Positions 20,792-30,423 are shown, numbered from the stretch's first letter. The stretch: 64,000 nucleotides of DNA from Rhynchopus sp. YZ270_cl-10 (GCA_964035575.1 OZ037849.1:682001-746000), one strand, 5' to 3'. Translations and numbers: made by a program. Notes: generated from the letters alone by a model not told the origin.

Positions 20792-21075
20792 TGAGGCGGT
20801 TTTGCACTTTTCAACTTCTCTTTTCCTCACCACGGTACAATGTTGGTTGTGAGAGTGGGATGGGAAGGTTTTTTTTACGGTTTTGCGGTTTTACGTGGAG
20901 GGGTTAAAATACAGGTAACCCCTCCGCAGTTATTTCAGTTTTTTTTTTCTCCCCTTCTTCTTTCAAACGTTTCTTTCTTTGTCTTTCCCAAATGGACTCC
21001 TCCTCCTCCTCCTCCCACCCATCTTCAGTGGCGTGGGTAAATGGATTCTGAGGCGTTCAAAATAACGATGTTATG

Positions 21076-21105
21076 GGTGATTAACAAGTGATACTTAGGA
21101 TCACC
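21076..21105 (+). other. GGTGAT...ATCACC hairpin, possible distant relative of the GNRA hairpin
   Basis: GGTGATTAACAAGTGATACT followed by TAGGATCACC folds with GGTGA paired to TCACC and TAA near TTA. It shares CTTAGGATCA with the GNRA hairpins but lacks the GAGA loop. Confidence 0.3.
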
Positions 21106-21188
21106 TTGACGGGGGTTGGGCGGGGGGGGGGGTTCATTTCTTTTCTTTTCTTTTCTTTTTGCGGAGAACCAGTGTGCTCTGCGTCCTG

Positions 21189-21199
21189 CCGATGAACGG
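21189..21199 (+). other. CCGATGAACGG hairpin motif, copy 3
   Basis: Preceded by CTCTGCGTCCTG and followed by GTGAGGCGTTTGCACTTTCA. A reduced relative (TGCGTCCCAGACGTTTGCAC) lies near 42708 in an intron of the TPR-SGNH gene. Confidence 0.45.
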
Positions 21200-21914
21200 T
21201 GAGGCGTTTGCACTTTCAACTTCTCTTTTAAAAAAAAAAAATGATGTGTTCGCACAGTGGTAGCCATTCTCCTTTTCTTAGGTGTGGTCGGAGCCAGACA
21301 GGGAGAAGGTACGGAGTTATTTATGGGGTGTAGGAATTTTTTTGTGGTACGAGGGAATTTGGGTTCCGATCACACCAAAAAAAAAAACAGATTTTTTTTC
21401 TTCTTCTTTCTACTCCGTGGGTGGCTTCGTCACAGAGGACCTGTATGCTATCAAAATATTGTATAGACGGACGTGCGATCGAAGTGTCGCATCATGTTTA
21501 ATTATTCGTTTTCTGTCCCTGACCCAATGGAGCATAAAACACGCAACAGTCAGGCCAGACCTTTTGCTCTGCCTTGGGTTACGTGCTCGATGGACTACCA
21601 TTCCATGAGGCTACGTTCTTTTTTTTTTTTGGTGACTGTTTTTTTTCTTTTTTTTCTTCTTCTCTTTTTTTTTTCTGTGACACGGTATGTCCATGTTACA
21701 AAAGTCTTTTGTTTGACATTTTTTCTTTTTTTGAATCCGACACAACCAACGAAAATTTGGCGCTTTTCTTACATTTTCCATTACTCTATTTCCCTCCCTT
21801 CCTCCCCCCTTTTTTTTGAAAGAAGAAAAAAAAAAAAAAAACATTAGCACTACTGGAAGGGTGATATACCCTCCTCCTTCCTCTGCACATAGCAGCATCA
21901 TGCTATAACCACTA

Positions 21915-22370
21915 CAGGGGCTTATATAGGGGGGGCAAATCCTGGTCAGCCTAGGTTTTCACTAAGCCTGGCGAAAGCGTGCGCCTGCGGCAACCCCTTG
22001 TTCTAGACGAGCACCAAAACATCACATTCCGGAGGTCCCCAATTTGGGCTTGAGGATTTGCCTCTCGGAGAGGCATTGTCGGGTGCGCAGTGTCACGCTT
22101 CTGGATCGTAGAGGCGGAGGGTAATTTAGAGTGGCTCTTTGATCACTGATCTCAGGGGAGCAATCCCCTATCGATTAGAGTGACAAGAAACCTGGTTGAT
22201 CCTGCCAGTCATATGCTTGTTTCAAGGATTAAGCCATGTAAGTCTCAGAGTAAATGGATTAACAGTGGAGGCAATGCGTGGCAGTGCCCACACCCACGAC
22301 AAAAGAGAACCATTCCCCAGGGTTCGATCTTGACCAGGATTCAACAAAAAATATCCTATATAAGCCCCTG
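21915..22370. mobile_element. 456-bp terminal-inverted-repeat element carrying rDNA sequence
   Basis: The left end CAGGGGCTTATATAGG (21915-21930) is exactly inverted at 22355-22370. AATCCTGGTCA just inside is also inverted on the other side. The interior is GC-richer and structured (CCTCTCGGAGAGG at about 22071) and contains the 5' end of a small-subunit rRNA gene at 22189-22267. The sequence upstream of that fragment may be pre-rRNA external spacer. No open frame is supported. Confidence 0.65.
22189..22267 (+). pseudogene. Small-subunit rRNA 5'-end fragment
   Basis: The 79 bases start AACCTGGTTGATCCTGCCAG and continue CATATGCTTG, TTTCAAGGATTAAGCCATG and TCTCAGAGTAAATGG. This is the universal 5' end of eukaryotic 18S rRNA. 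Against the usual form, AGT is missing after CCAGT and the CATGCATGTC motif reads CATGTAAGTC. The match stops at about 22267 and the rest of the gene is absent, so this is a captured or truncated copy rather than a working rRNA gene. Confidence 0.9.
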
Positions 22371-22815
22371 ACTTACTAACATCCTTGATAACAACAAAAA
22401 AAAGCAACAACGAGGAGGCTGCAGCTGAAGAGTATGGTGCCTTCTGAGTGGAAAACAAAACAAAACAAAGTACCCCCCTTCCCATCAGTTTTTGATTTTT
22501 ACCTCACACTTAACTTCACTTAAGAACGAGGAAAAATATCCCATCACCGCCACCCTGAGGTTTCTCTACATCGCTGTCTCTCTCTTTTCTGTTTACTTTT
22601 AATGACCCGATGGTTCGAGTGGATATCTGCATTTATTTTGACCCAAAGAAATGGTGCTTTTGGAAATCGGTCAACTGTCAATATCGACCCCCCTCCCGAC
22701 CAAAAAAAATAGTTTTTTTTCTCTCTGTTTCAGTACCGTACACTTCCTTATTGTTCCTCTAAACCACCATACAGTATTCCCCCCCTTCCCCCTTCCCCCT
22801 TCCCCCTTATTTGAA
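22371..22815. other. Spacer, no gene supported
   Basis: Contains A-runs, a sequence echoing 20360 (AACTGTCAATATCGACCCCC) and a long C/T tract at about 22775-22810 just ahead of the next start codon. Confidence 0.4.
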
Positions 22816-23226
22816 ATGCCACAAATGCCCTCAAAGGCCGCACGCCAACCTACCAACCTCTGGCCTCCCCAGGCAGACTCGCGCCCTGCGTGGATGAGGA
22901 GCTCAGACCACAACGGGGTGCAGGGTCGCGCCAATGGTGGCGCAACAATCTCACGCCTCGCAACCGGCTCGCTTATGTCAACGATGCCTGAGGCGGCAAC
23001 AGGGCGGAAGGTCGCAAACCTTCCTTCACAAAACCTCGACGTTGCCTTAGGTCTGGGCCAGCAGAAGAAGGCGAACCACCCACTACCCACAAAGGCACAC
23101 CGCCCGCAAGGGTTTGACGTGACACGGCAGAGCCACCTGCATGCGCCACAGCAGGGGTGTGCGGGGGTGGTGCAAAAAGCGTCGCACCGTGTACACTACT
23201 CGGATACAGCGACGAAGCTGTGGTGA
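22816..23226 (+). CDS. Small basic protein of unknown function
   Basis: A 136-aa frame opens at ATG 22816 after a long pyrimidine tract. It has GC-rich third positions like neighbouring genes, which supports coding. The protein is rich in Ala, Gln, His, Arg and Pro with no membrane segment or signal peptide. It ends SHRVHYSDTATKLW. I do not recognise a family. Small disordered proteins of this type are common among axonemal and cytoskeletal factors, but nothing here proves that. Confidence 0.55.
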   Translation: MPQMPSKAARQPTNLWPPQADSRPAWMRSSDHNGVQGRANGGATISRLATGSLMSTMPEAATGRKVANLPSQNLDVALGLGQQKKANHPLPTKAHRPQGFDVTRQSHLHAPQQGCAGVVQKASHRVHYSDTATKLW

Positions 23227-23834
23227 AGCAGGAGGGGGAGAGGGGCTGTTTAAGTATCCGTCAGTGTTTTTTGCTGTGTCTGTGTTTCTCTCGCCCAAAA
23301 GGAACAGAGAGTAGAGGCTTCCGGTGGTAGCTACACATATTCCAACGATTCTTGGCAATCTGAGAGAGAGCCCTGGGTTCTTACATTATTGGTGTGGCTA
23401 GCCAGAAGGGCGATTCGCATTTTTCCCGCACTTTTTTCGCCTCATTCAGCCACACCATTTTTGTTTTTTTTTGTATTCCTTTTGTGATATTCCCCTTTTC
23501 TCATGTACCCCCCATTCCCTTTAGAGCGTCAAAAAGAAGCGCAAAAGCAAAAGAGAACTACCATTTTATCACAAATAAGCTTTGCCCTCTCCTCCTCCTC
23601 CCCCTATACCAGTCTTCTCCCTTCCTTTGGGAGAAGGTGCTGGTGCTGGTTGGAACAGAAGCTACCACAGATACCCTCAGTTCGCCACCAAATTCTGTTC
23701 CACCCCCCCCTCTTCTCCCGCACAGTATTACGTAGGCAGCTTGTGTGTGTCTTCAAAGGTTAAAAGGTTCGTTTGCTTGCCCTCACGGAGAGGGGAAAAA
23801 AACACACCAACCACCAGGGTGCTAAATCAAAACG
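23227..23834. other. Spacer ahead of the ANK-CYC array
   Basis: Holds one TGGTGTGGCTGA-family element and pyrimidine-rich sequence. No gene is supported. The last 35 bases resemble the leader of the downstream ANK copies but differ at several positions. Confidence 0.45.
23390..23457. mobile_element. 68-bp TGGTGTGGCTGA-family element
   Basis: TGGTGTGGCTAGCC on the left and ATTCAGCCACACCA on the right, flanked by TA-rich sequence. The interior differs from the copies at 17086 and 25733. Confidence 0.7.
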
Positions 23835-25501
23835 ATGTCAAAGCGGCACGTGGACATGGACACTACAATGGACCAGAACCCACGAAAGAGAAGAAAGCTT
23901 TCTGCAGACGAGGTCTTGGTGGAGGCTGCCAGGAAGGGGGACACGACTGCCGTGCGGGCGGGACTTGAGAAGCTCAGCCCAGACACAGACGGGAAAACAG
24001 TGGCCTTCGATGCTGTGTACGAGGCATGCAGAGGGAACCACGATGAATGCCTCACACCCCTTCTTCCGTATGTTGAGACAACGCAGATGGGCTTCGGGAA
24101 CTTGCTGAGTGAGTGCGTCCACGAAAACCACGATGCCTGCACGGAGGTCCTCTTGCAGCATTGGAAGTCAGTCTGCAGCAACGTGGCGATGGTCCCACAC
24201 GGGCAAAAGGATCCTGAAAAGCGTCCCTGTCCAGCCATGTGGGCAGACCCTGCAGTGTTTCAGGTGCTCATTGATGCAGGGGCAGACATCGCAACAAAAG
24301 ATGACATGGGACGTTCGCCTCTTCACTGGGCTTGCCGTTCAGGAGCACTTGCAGTTGTGAAAACGTTGGTCACAGCAGGTGCGGGGGTGCGTGTCACGTG
24401 CAACTTCGGAAACACGTGTCTTATTTAGCAGCACATCATGGACACATCGAGACTGTGCGTTATCTTGTGGGCTTGAAGGATGTGGATGTGAATCACAAAT
24501 GTGACGACGGCTGGTCTGCGTTGGACTCTGCAGTAGAGCAAAATCATGCAGATGTGTTGCAGGTACTCATTGATGCAGGGGCAGATATCGATGCAAAGGA
24601 CAGCAAGGGACATTCGCCACTCCTCATGGCAAGCGGGTGGTCAGGGAATCTGCAGCTTGTGAAAATTTTGGTGGAAACAGGTGCAGGAGCACGTGTCACA
24701 GACAACGAAGGAAACACATGTCTTATCCTTGCGGCCTATTTTGGACACACGGAGACTGTGCGCTATCTTGTGGGCTTGCCACAGGTGGACCTGAATCACG
24801 TGGATAATACCGGCTGCACTGCGGTGCTCAATGCAGCTGAGGAAAAGCATGCAGACGTGATGGGGGTGCTCATTGATGCAGGGGCAGATATCGAAATAAG
24901 AGATGGCGATGGCCTTTTGCCTCTGCACTTGGCTTGCCGTTCAGGAGCACTCGATGTTGTGAAGCTGTTGGTCAGGGCAGGTACAATGCATGACACAGAC
25001 AACGCAGGATGGACGTGTCTTATGTATGCATCAGAGCATGGACACACCGAGACTGCTCGTTATCTTGTGGGCTTGCCGGAGGTGGACATGAATGACTCAT
25101 CTAACAGGGGCAGCACTGCACTGCACCGCGCAGTGTTACGGAAGCGCTCAGATGTGGTGAAGGTGCTCCTTGACGCTGGTGCAGACGTCGAGGCAAAGGA
25201 CAGCAAGGGACGTCCGTCTCTTCACTGTGCTTGTGCGGTGGAAAATCTTGAAATTGTGCAGATGTTGGTCAAAGCAGGTGCAGCTGTGTGCGAGGTGGAT
25301 GACAAGAGTGACACATGCCTCAGCGTTGCGGCTCGTCAGGGAGATATCGAGACTGTGCGCTATCTTCTGGGCTTGCCAGAGGTGGACGTGAACCACAGAA
25401 ATTTGTTGGGTCACACTGCATTGGACTGTGCGGGGGAGAAACCACATGCAGATGTGGTGCAGGTTCTCCTTGAGCACGGTGGTGAAGTCTTTGTGCAATG
25501 A
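23835..25501 (+). pseudogene. ANK1, ankyrin-repeat protein gene with one frameshift
   Basis: This copy matches ANK2 and ANK3 except for two amino-acid changes near the N-terminus and one missing T near 24425, in a run reading TTATTTAG here and TTATTTTAG in the others. The missing base ends the first frame at codon 198, after five or so ankyrin units. The rest of the gene stays open in the shifted frame to 25501. Because it is a single base in a homopolymer within a near-identical array, it could be a recent mutation or a sequencing or assembly error. Confidence 0.8.
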
Positions 25502-26731
25502 GGTATATGTGCCGTGCCATGGGCGGGAGGCTGTTCAGGAACGGCATTGCAAGGAGACCATCCACAGAATTTTGAGAGAAACCATTTTTTCTTTCCCCCT
25601 TCTTCAGCTTTGCAAGATACTTGACAAGAGGAAATAAAAACGAAGGAAGGTGCCCGCCAGCTTGTATTTTCTCTCGCTGTTTCTCTCTCACACACAACAC
25701 TTCAGCGCATGAACGAAAAAAATTGGCATACATGGTGTGGCTGACGACCCCAAAAATAGCACTTATCGCACTTTATTGCACCCCCCCCTTTCAGCCACAC
25801 CAATACATTGTTTTCTTTTCATATCCTCAGATTCCTGCAGATAGTTTCTATTTTTTCTCACTCCTTGGGTGTTGCGTTGGGAGAAAGGGTATAGAGTGAC
25901 AAAAAACCTGATTGCCTTTTTCTTCTTTTTTTAGCTTTGTGACTTCTGCTAACCCATTGAGGCAACTTCGGTTTCTAACTCACAGGAGATGTTAGGTGCC
26001 AGACACCCACCCTCCAACTCATTCTGTCACTCGATAAAGGAAAGCAAATGTAACAAATACTCAGTCACTTCGTAAGGAGGGTCTGAAGCCACCTAGACGG
26101 GATGATTTTACGGGTTCGTCGATTAAATACTTTTTGTTTGGAGTATTCTGACACCGTTGATCTCCCCCTTGTATAGGTGTTTTATAGTCTAGGGGCAGGG
26201 GCCAAAACTACTATTCTTTTTTAGTTAGCGCACAGTATTTGACAAAGTGCTTGAGACCCTAGTGAAAAGTTGCGCGTCTGCGTATCCCCCTCCCCGCTTG
26301 TTTCCCCCTCTCTTTTCTCCTCAGGTAACTCCCAAAGAGGAACACTCCGGGGGGTTCGATAGCCCACGGAGTGTCGGTTGTGTGCCGCCCTCGTTCTTAC
26401 GGTGCGGGCAAGCCATTGTGATAGTGTATGATGTGGGTAGTGTACCAACTACACAAAAGACGAATGGGGGTTTTTATCATTCCCTGTTCTGTAGTGCACG
26501 GGTGTGGCACGAAATACCATTCCTGTCCCTGCTGCCATCTTTTCTGTGTGCAGTGTGTCCCCTCCAAAAAGTACGATATGGGCAGCTTGAGTTCTCTTCT
26601 CTTCTCAGTTCTTCGCCAACCACTCGCAGTGTGTCCCCTCCGAAAGAGTATCGTGCGGGCAACTTCAGTTCTGTTCTTATATTTTCCAACCACCCCTCCA
26701 CAAGAACACAGGTACACTGACGGGAGGGGAG
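25502..26731 (+). other. ANK1-CYC1 spacer with conserved structured leader
   Basis: No gene is supported. It contains a TGGTGTGGCTGA element (25733-25802) and a block at about 25980-26170 that is kept in all three ANK-CYC spacers. A strong hairpin at about 26342-26375 pairs ACACTCCG with CGGAGTGT around an 18-base loop. Two imperfect 75-bp direct repeats beginning TGTGTCCCCTCC lie at about 26558 and 26632. A possible acceptor, ACACAG, lies 20 bases before the CYC1 start. Confidence 0.5.
25733..25802. mobile_element. 70-bp TGGTGTGGCTGA-family element in unit 1
   Basis: TGGTGTGGCTGACGACCCC on the left, CTTTCAGCCACACCA on the right, with AAAATAGCACTTATCGCACT inside. It was present before the array duplicated, since unit 2 has it in the same place. 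Confidence 0.8.
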
Positions 26732-28552
26732 ATGGGGATGCGGTGTCTCAATGGCGTGCTCTCCTTGGACGGGACATTGAGCAGGAAAAAGAAGGAGTTG
26801 CGCACACAGTTCTTCATATTTTCCTGTGTGGGTTTGTTGGCAAACGTATTTACCATGGTGGCAACTATAGCTAGACAGCTGGGACACCCTATCAATTTAG
26901 CAGGGTCAGTGATGGTCTCGCTTCGGTTCGGCATTGCGGTCTGTGCAGTGCTGTGCAGGGTTCCGTTGACAACAAGGGTGGTGGTGGGCACGTTGTACAT
27001 GATCACATGTGGAATGCTGATGTGGGATTTGAATGGACGAACAATTTTCAGAGAGCGATGGCCTCTCCTCGTGCTCATCATCGACATGCTGCTTGTGATG
27101 CAGGTGCCTAAGGTGTACAGTCAAGGGCTTGTGGGTTTCATTGTCATATGGTTGTTGCTGCTTGGTGTTGAGGAGAGCTTCAGGTTTGGTCTGTTCGACC
27201 TGCCAGGGTTGGCGACACAGGAGGGTAAGCGCGGAAGGCTGCATTACTTGAAGGAGAAGTTTGACTGTGAGACCCTGCCGTGTCCAGTACCGTTCCCTTC
27301 ATCTCCCTTATTAGCTGCAGTGTTTGTGTTTGTGATTGACTTCATCGTGACACGTGGTTTCGCACATGAGGTGCTGAAAGAGCAGGCATCAATGGAGAGG
27401 ACGATCAACGCTGTGCAGGAGATTGCCTCGCTCCTGGCAAGGTACGACGTGGAGAAGGTGGCGGAGCTGCTGGAGGGGCATGAACATGAGCTGCCTGTGG
27501 GGATGACGGTGGCACTGCGTGCGTTGGAGAAGAACCTGCGGTCGTACAAAGCGTACCTGCCACAGACGTGTCTGCTTGGGGATGAAGACAGCGAAGTTGA
27601 GTGCGCTGAAGACGTCAGTTCAGAAGGGGCAGAACATGATTGTGCAGAGCAACCAGCATCTTCTGAGAATGGTTCCACAAGTGGAAGTTTACCTGCTGCG
27701 AGTGTACGACACGTTGCTTTGGGGCTCACGTCTGTGAAGGCGACTCTGCTGACGGTGAACATCAAAGACACGTTGCGTCTGGTGGAGCAGGACAGTGCAC
27801 ACTTCTCCTCCTTCTTCACAACTCTTCTTCTGAAGACGTTGCAGGCAACAGAGTCATACCGTGGGATGGTGGACGTGTTTGTCGGTGACAGGGTGCACTG
27901 CTCGTTCAACACGTCAAGGCAGTGTGCAAACCACGCCACCTCAGCACTGCACACAGCAACGATGCTGTTCAGAGGGTTGAAGCTGTCGCAGGTGAACATC
28001 GGTGTTGCGACTGGGAAGGTGCTGCGTGGTGACATGGGGTGTGAAGTGATGCGTCGCTTCAGCATGGTGGGCACACTTGTGCGTGACGTGCATGGGATGG
28101 AACGTGCAGGACGTATCCTTGGCTGCGACGTGCTCTGCAACCGTATGTGCTTCAGCGACGCTGAGTGCGAACACGAGATGCGCCTGATTCCGTGCAAGGT
28201 GGAAGTGTCTGCAACCTCTGACACACCTGAAGTGGTTGCCGAGCTTCTGCCTGGCAACGAACAAGCTGAACATGCGACTGAAGAATGGATGTACCAGATC
28301 GGGAAGAACAGTGAGTGGGATCAGTACAACACAACAGTGCGGAAGTACCTGAAAGGCGATGTGTCTGCAGCAGCAGTCGAAGACGCTGGACAGGGTTGTC
28401 CTTGTGAACGGAGCCCTTTGAACGTGCATCCCTCGACAGTCAAGGGTGGGCTTCTGAGTGTGGCCTTGGCATGCACGACTGCTGTGGGAGGGAACAGAGT
28501 GTCGCTTTGCACCTTTACAGGTGAGTGTGAGGACACGTTGTCAGATTCTTAG
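26732..28552 (+). CDS. CYC1, multi-pass membrane protein with class III nucleotide-cyclase-like domain
   Basis: 606 aa. Residues about 20-210 hold roughly six or seven membrane segments, ending with ALLAAVFVF-like and IDFIVTRGFA helices. A linker helix (EQASMERTINAVQEIASLL) and the element RALEKNLRSYKAYLPQTCLL follow. The C-terminal domain at about 330-480 shows the class III cyclase order: KATLLTVNIK, GMVDVFVGDRVHCSFN, NIGVATGKVLRGDMG, then VGTLVRDVHGMERAG. The second metal Asp (386) and an Arg (458) are present, but the first metal Asp is Asn (343). The domain may therefore be weak, altered or a pseudo-cyclase. The C-terminus (TFTGECEDTLSDS) differs from CYC3 and CYC4 because one base is missing near the end. 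It follows ANK1 on the same strand. Confidence 0.82.
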   Translation: MGMRCLNGVLSLDGTLSRKKKELRTQFFIFSCVGLLANVFTMVATIARQLGHPINLAGSVMVSLRFGIAVCAVLCRVPLTTRVVVGTLYMITCGMLMWDLNGRTIFRERWPLLVLIIDMLLVMQVPKVYSQGLVGFIVIWLLLLGVEESFRFGLFDLPGLATQEGKRGRLHYLKEKFDCETLPCPVPFPSSPLLAAVFVFVIDFIVTRGFAHEVLKEQASMERTINAVQEIASLLARYDVEKVAELLEGHEHELPVGMTVALRALEKNLRSYKAYLPQTCLLGDEDSEVECAEDVSSEGAEHDCAEQPASSENGSTSGSLPAASVRHVALGLTSVKATLLTVNIKDTLRLVEQDSAHFSSFFTTLLLKTLQATESYRGMVDVFVGDRVHCSFNTSRQCANHATSALHTATMLFRGLKLSQVNIGVATGKVLRGDMGCEVMRRFSMVGTLVRDVHGMERAGRILGCDVLCNRMCFSDAECEHEMRLIPCKVEVSATSDTPEVVAELLPGNEQAEHATEEWMYQIGKNSEWDQYNTTVRKYLKGDVSAAAVEDAGQGCPCERSPLNVHPSTVKGGLLSVALACTTAVGGNRVSLCTFTGECEDTLSDS

Positions 28553-28755
28553 CCTGGGTGGCTATTTCGCTATTTTTTCCTTTTTTTTTTCCCCCGACTC
28601 CAAAAAGGGTGAGTCAGGATCGTCTTCTTTGACGCGGGTGCACCACTAACAGACGTCTCGTCTCTGAGCCGCCATAGCAACCATAGCTGAGCTCGTAACC
28701 GACACAACTGGGACATACAAAAACACACCACACACCAGAGTACTAAATCAAAACG
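28553..28755. other. Short CYC1-ANK2 spacer
   Basis: About 200 bases including GTGAGT just before the stop, which could be a donor, and ACACACCAG 16 bases before the ANK2 start codon. It is identical or nearly so to the CYC2-ANK3 spacer at 33475-33677. Confidence 0.45.
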
Positions 28756-30423
28756 ATGTCAAAGCGGCACGTGGACGTGGACACTACAATGGACCAGAAC
28801 CCACCAAAGAGAAGAAAGCTTTCTGCAGACGAGGTCTTGGTGGAGGCTGCCAGGAAGGGAGACACGACTGCCGTGCGGGCGGGACTTGAGAAGCTCAGCC
28901 CAGACACAGACGGGAAAACAGTGGCCTTCGATGCTGTGTACGAGGCATGCAGAGGGAACCACGATGAATGCCTCACACCCCTTCTTCCGTATGTTGAGAC
29001 AACGCAGATGGGCTTCGGGAACTTGCTGAGTGAGTGCGTCCACGAAAACCACGATGCCTGCACGGAGGTCCTCTTGCAGCATTGGAAGTCAGTCTGCAGC
29101 AACGTGGCGATGGTCCCACACGGGCAAAAGGATCCTGAAAAGCGTCCCTGTCCAGCCATGTGGGCAGACCCTGCAGTGTTTCAGGTGCTCATTGATGCAG
29201 GGGCAGACATCGCAACAAAAGATGACATGGGACGTTCGCCTCTTCACTGGGCTTGCCGTTCAGGAGCACTTGCAGTTGTGAAAACGTTGGTCACAGCAGG
29301 TGCGGGGGTGCGTGTCACGTGCAACTTCGGAAACACGTGTCTTATTTTAGCAGCACATCATGGACACATCGAGACTGTGCGTTATCTTGTGGGCTTGAAG
29401 GATGTGGATGTGAATCACAAATGTGACGACGGCTGGTCTGCGTTGGACTCTGCAGTAGAGCAAAATCATGCAGATGTGTTGCAGGTACTCATTGATGCAG
29501 GGGCAGATATCGATGCAAAGGACAGCAAGGGACATTCGCCACTCCTCATGGCAAGCGGGTGGTCAGGGAATCTGCAGCTTGTGAAAATTTTGGTGGAAAC
29601 AGGTGCAGGAGCACGTGTCACAGACAACGAAGGAAACACATGTCTTATCCTTGCGGCCTATTTTGGACACACGGAGACTGTGCGCTATCTTGTGGGCTTG
29701 CCACAGGTGGACCTGAATCACGTGGATAATACCGGCTGCACTGCGGTGCTCAATGCAGCTGAGGAAAAGCATGCAGACGTGATGGGGGTGCTCATTGATG
29801 CAGGGGCAGATATCGAAATAAGAGATGGCGATGGCCTTTTGCCTCTGCACTTGGCTTGCCGTTCAGGAGCACTCGATGTTGTGAAGCTGTTGGTCAGGGC
29901 AGGTACAATGCATGACACAGACAACGCAGGATGGACGTGTCTTATGTATGCATCAGAGCATGGACACACCGAGACTGCTCGTTATCTTGTGGGCTTGCCG
30001 GAGGTGGACATGAATGACTCATCTAACAGGGGCAGCACTGCACTGCACCGCGCAGTGTTACGGAAGCGCTCAGATGTGGTGAAGGTGCTCCTTGACGCTG
30101 GTGCAGACGTCGAGGCAAAGGACAGCAAGGGACGTCCGTCTCTTCACTGTGCTTGTGCGGTGGAAAATCTTGAAATTGTGCAGATGTTGGTCAAAGCAGG
30201 TGCAGCTGTGTGCGAGGTGGATGACAAGAGTGACACATGCCTCAGCGTTGCGGCTCGTCAGGGAGATATCGAGACTGTGCGCTATCTTCTGGGCTTGCCA
30301 GAGGTGGACGTGAACCACAGAAATTTGTTGGGTCACACTGCATTGGACTGTGCGGGGGAGAAACCACATGCAGATGTGGTGCAGGTTCTCCTTGAGCACG
30401 GTGGTGAAGTCTTTGTGCAATGA
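28756..30423 (+). CDS. ANK2, ankyrin-repeat protein with nuclear-localisation-like motif
   Basis: A single open exon of 555 aa. The N-terminus contains PPKRRKLS at about residues 16-23, a classic monopartite nuclear-localisation pattern. About a dozen ankyrin units follow from about residue 25 to the end. Clear ones read DMGRSPLHWACRSGALAVVK, GNTCLILAAHHGHIETVRYL, and LLGHTALDCAGEKPHADVVQ near the C-terminus. Many alternate between an AGADI unit and a VGLPEVDVN unit, which points to growth by duplication of a two-repeat block. There is no membrane segment. It is likely a protein-binding adaptor with unknown partner. Alternation with the cyclase genes hints at a shared process but does not show one. 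Confidence 0.88.
   Translation: MSKRHVDVDTTMDQNPPKRRKLSADEVLVEAARKGDTTAVRAGLEKLSPDTDGKTVAFDAVYEACRGNHDECLTPLLPYVETTQMGFGNLLSECVHENHDACTEVLLQHWKSVCSNVAMVPHGQKDPEKRPCPAMWADPAVFQVLIDAGADIATKDDMGRSPLHWACRSGALAVVKTLVTAGAGVRVTCNFGNTCLILAAHHGHIETVRYLVGLKDVDVNHKCDDGWSALDSAVEQNHADVLQVLIDAGADIDAKDSKGHSPLLMASGWSGNLQLVKILVETGAGARVTDNEGNTCLILAAYFGHTETVRYLVGLPQVDLNHVDNTGCTAVLNAAEEKHADVMGVLIDAGADIEIRDGDGLLPLHLACRSGALDVVKLLVRAGTMHDTDNAGWTCLMYASEHGHTETARYLVGLPEVDMNDSSNRGSTALHRAVLRKRSDVVKVLLDAGADVEAKDSKGRPSLHCACAVENLEIVQMLVKAGAAVCEVDDKSDTCLSVAARQGDIETVRYLLGLPEVDVNHRNLLGHTALDCAGEKPHADVVQVLLEHGGEVFVQ

Larger units (their letters stand above)
20138..21914. other. Gene-poor spacer with recurrent structured motifs
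   Basis: Three copies of a CCGATGAACGG hairpin motif lie at 20177, 20781 and 21189, the last two followed by GTGAGGCG, TTTGCACTTT and CAACTTCTCTTTT. A related GGTGAT...GGATCACC hairpin lies at 21076-21105. Text at 20320-20380 (GGCGACCTGTCAATATCGAC) is echoed at about 22665. Open frames here are short and compositionally biased, so no gene is called. Confidence 0.4.

Noticed and set aside
22189-22370. Intact 18S rRNA gene
   Set aside because: The match ends after about 79 bases and the inverted terminus follows about 100 bases later.
26350-26375. tRNA gene suggested by GGTTCGATAGCCC
   Set aside because: The surrounding bases form a simple hairpin and do not give acceptor, D and anticodon arms at tRNA spacing.
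27244-28257. 337-codon minus-strand frame opposite CYC1, with equivalents opposite CYC2 to CYC4
   Set aside because: It is a serine- and arginine-rich shadow of the GC-biased cyclase codons with no domain pattern.
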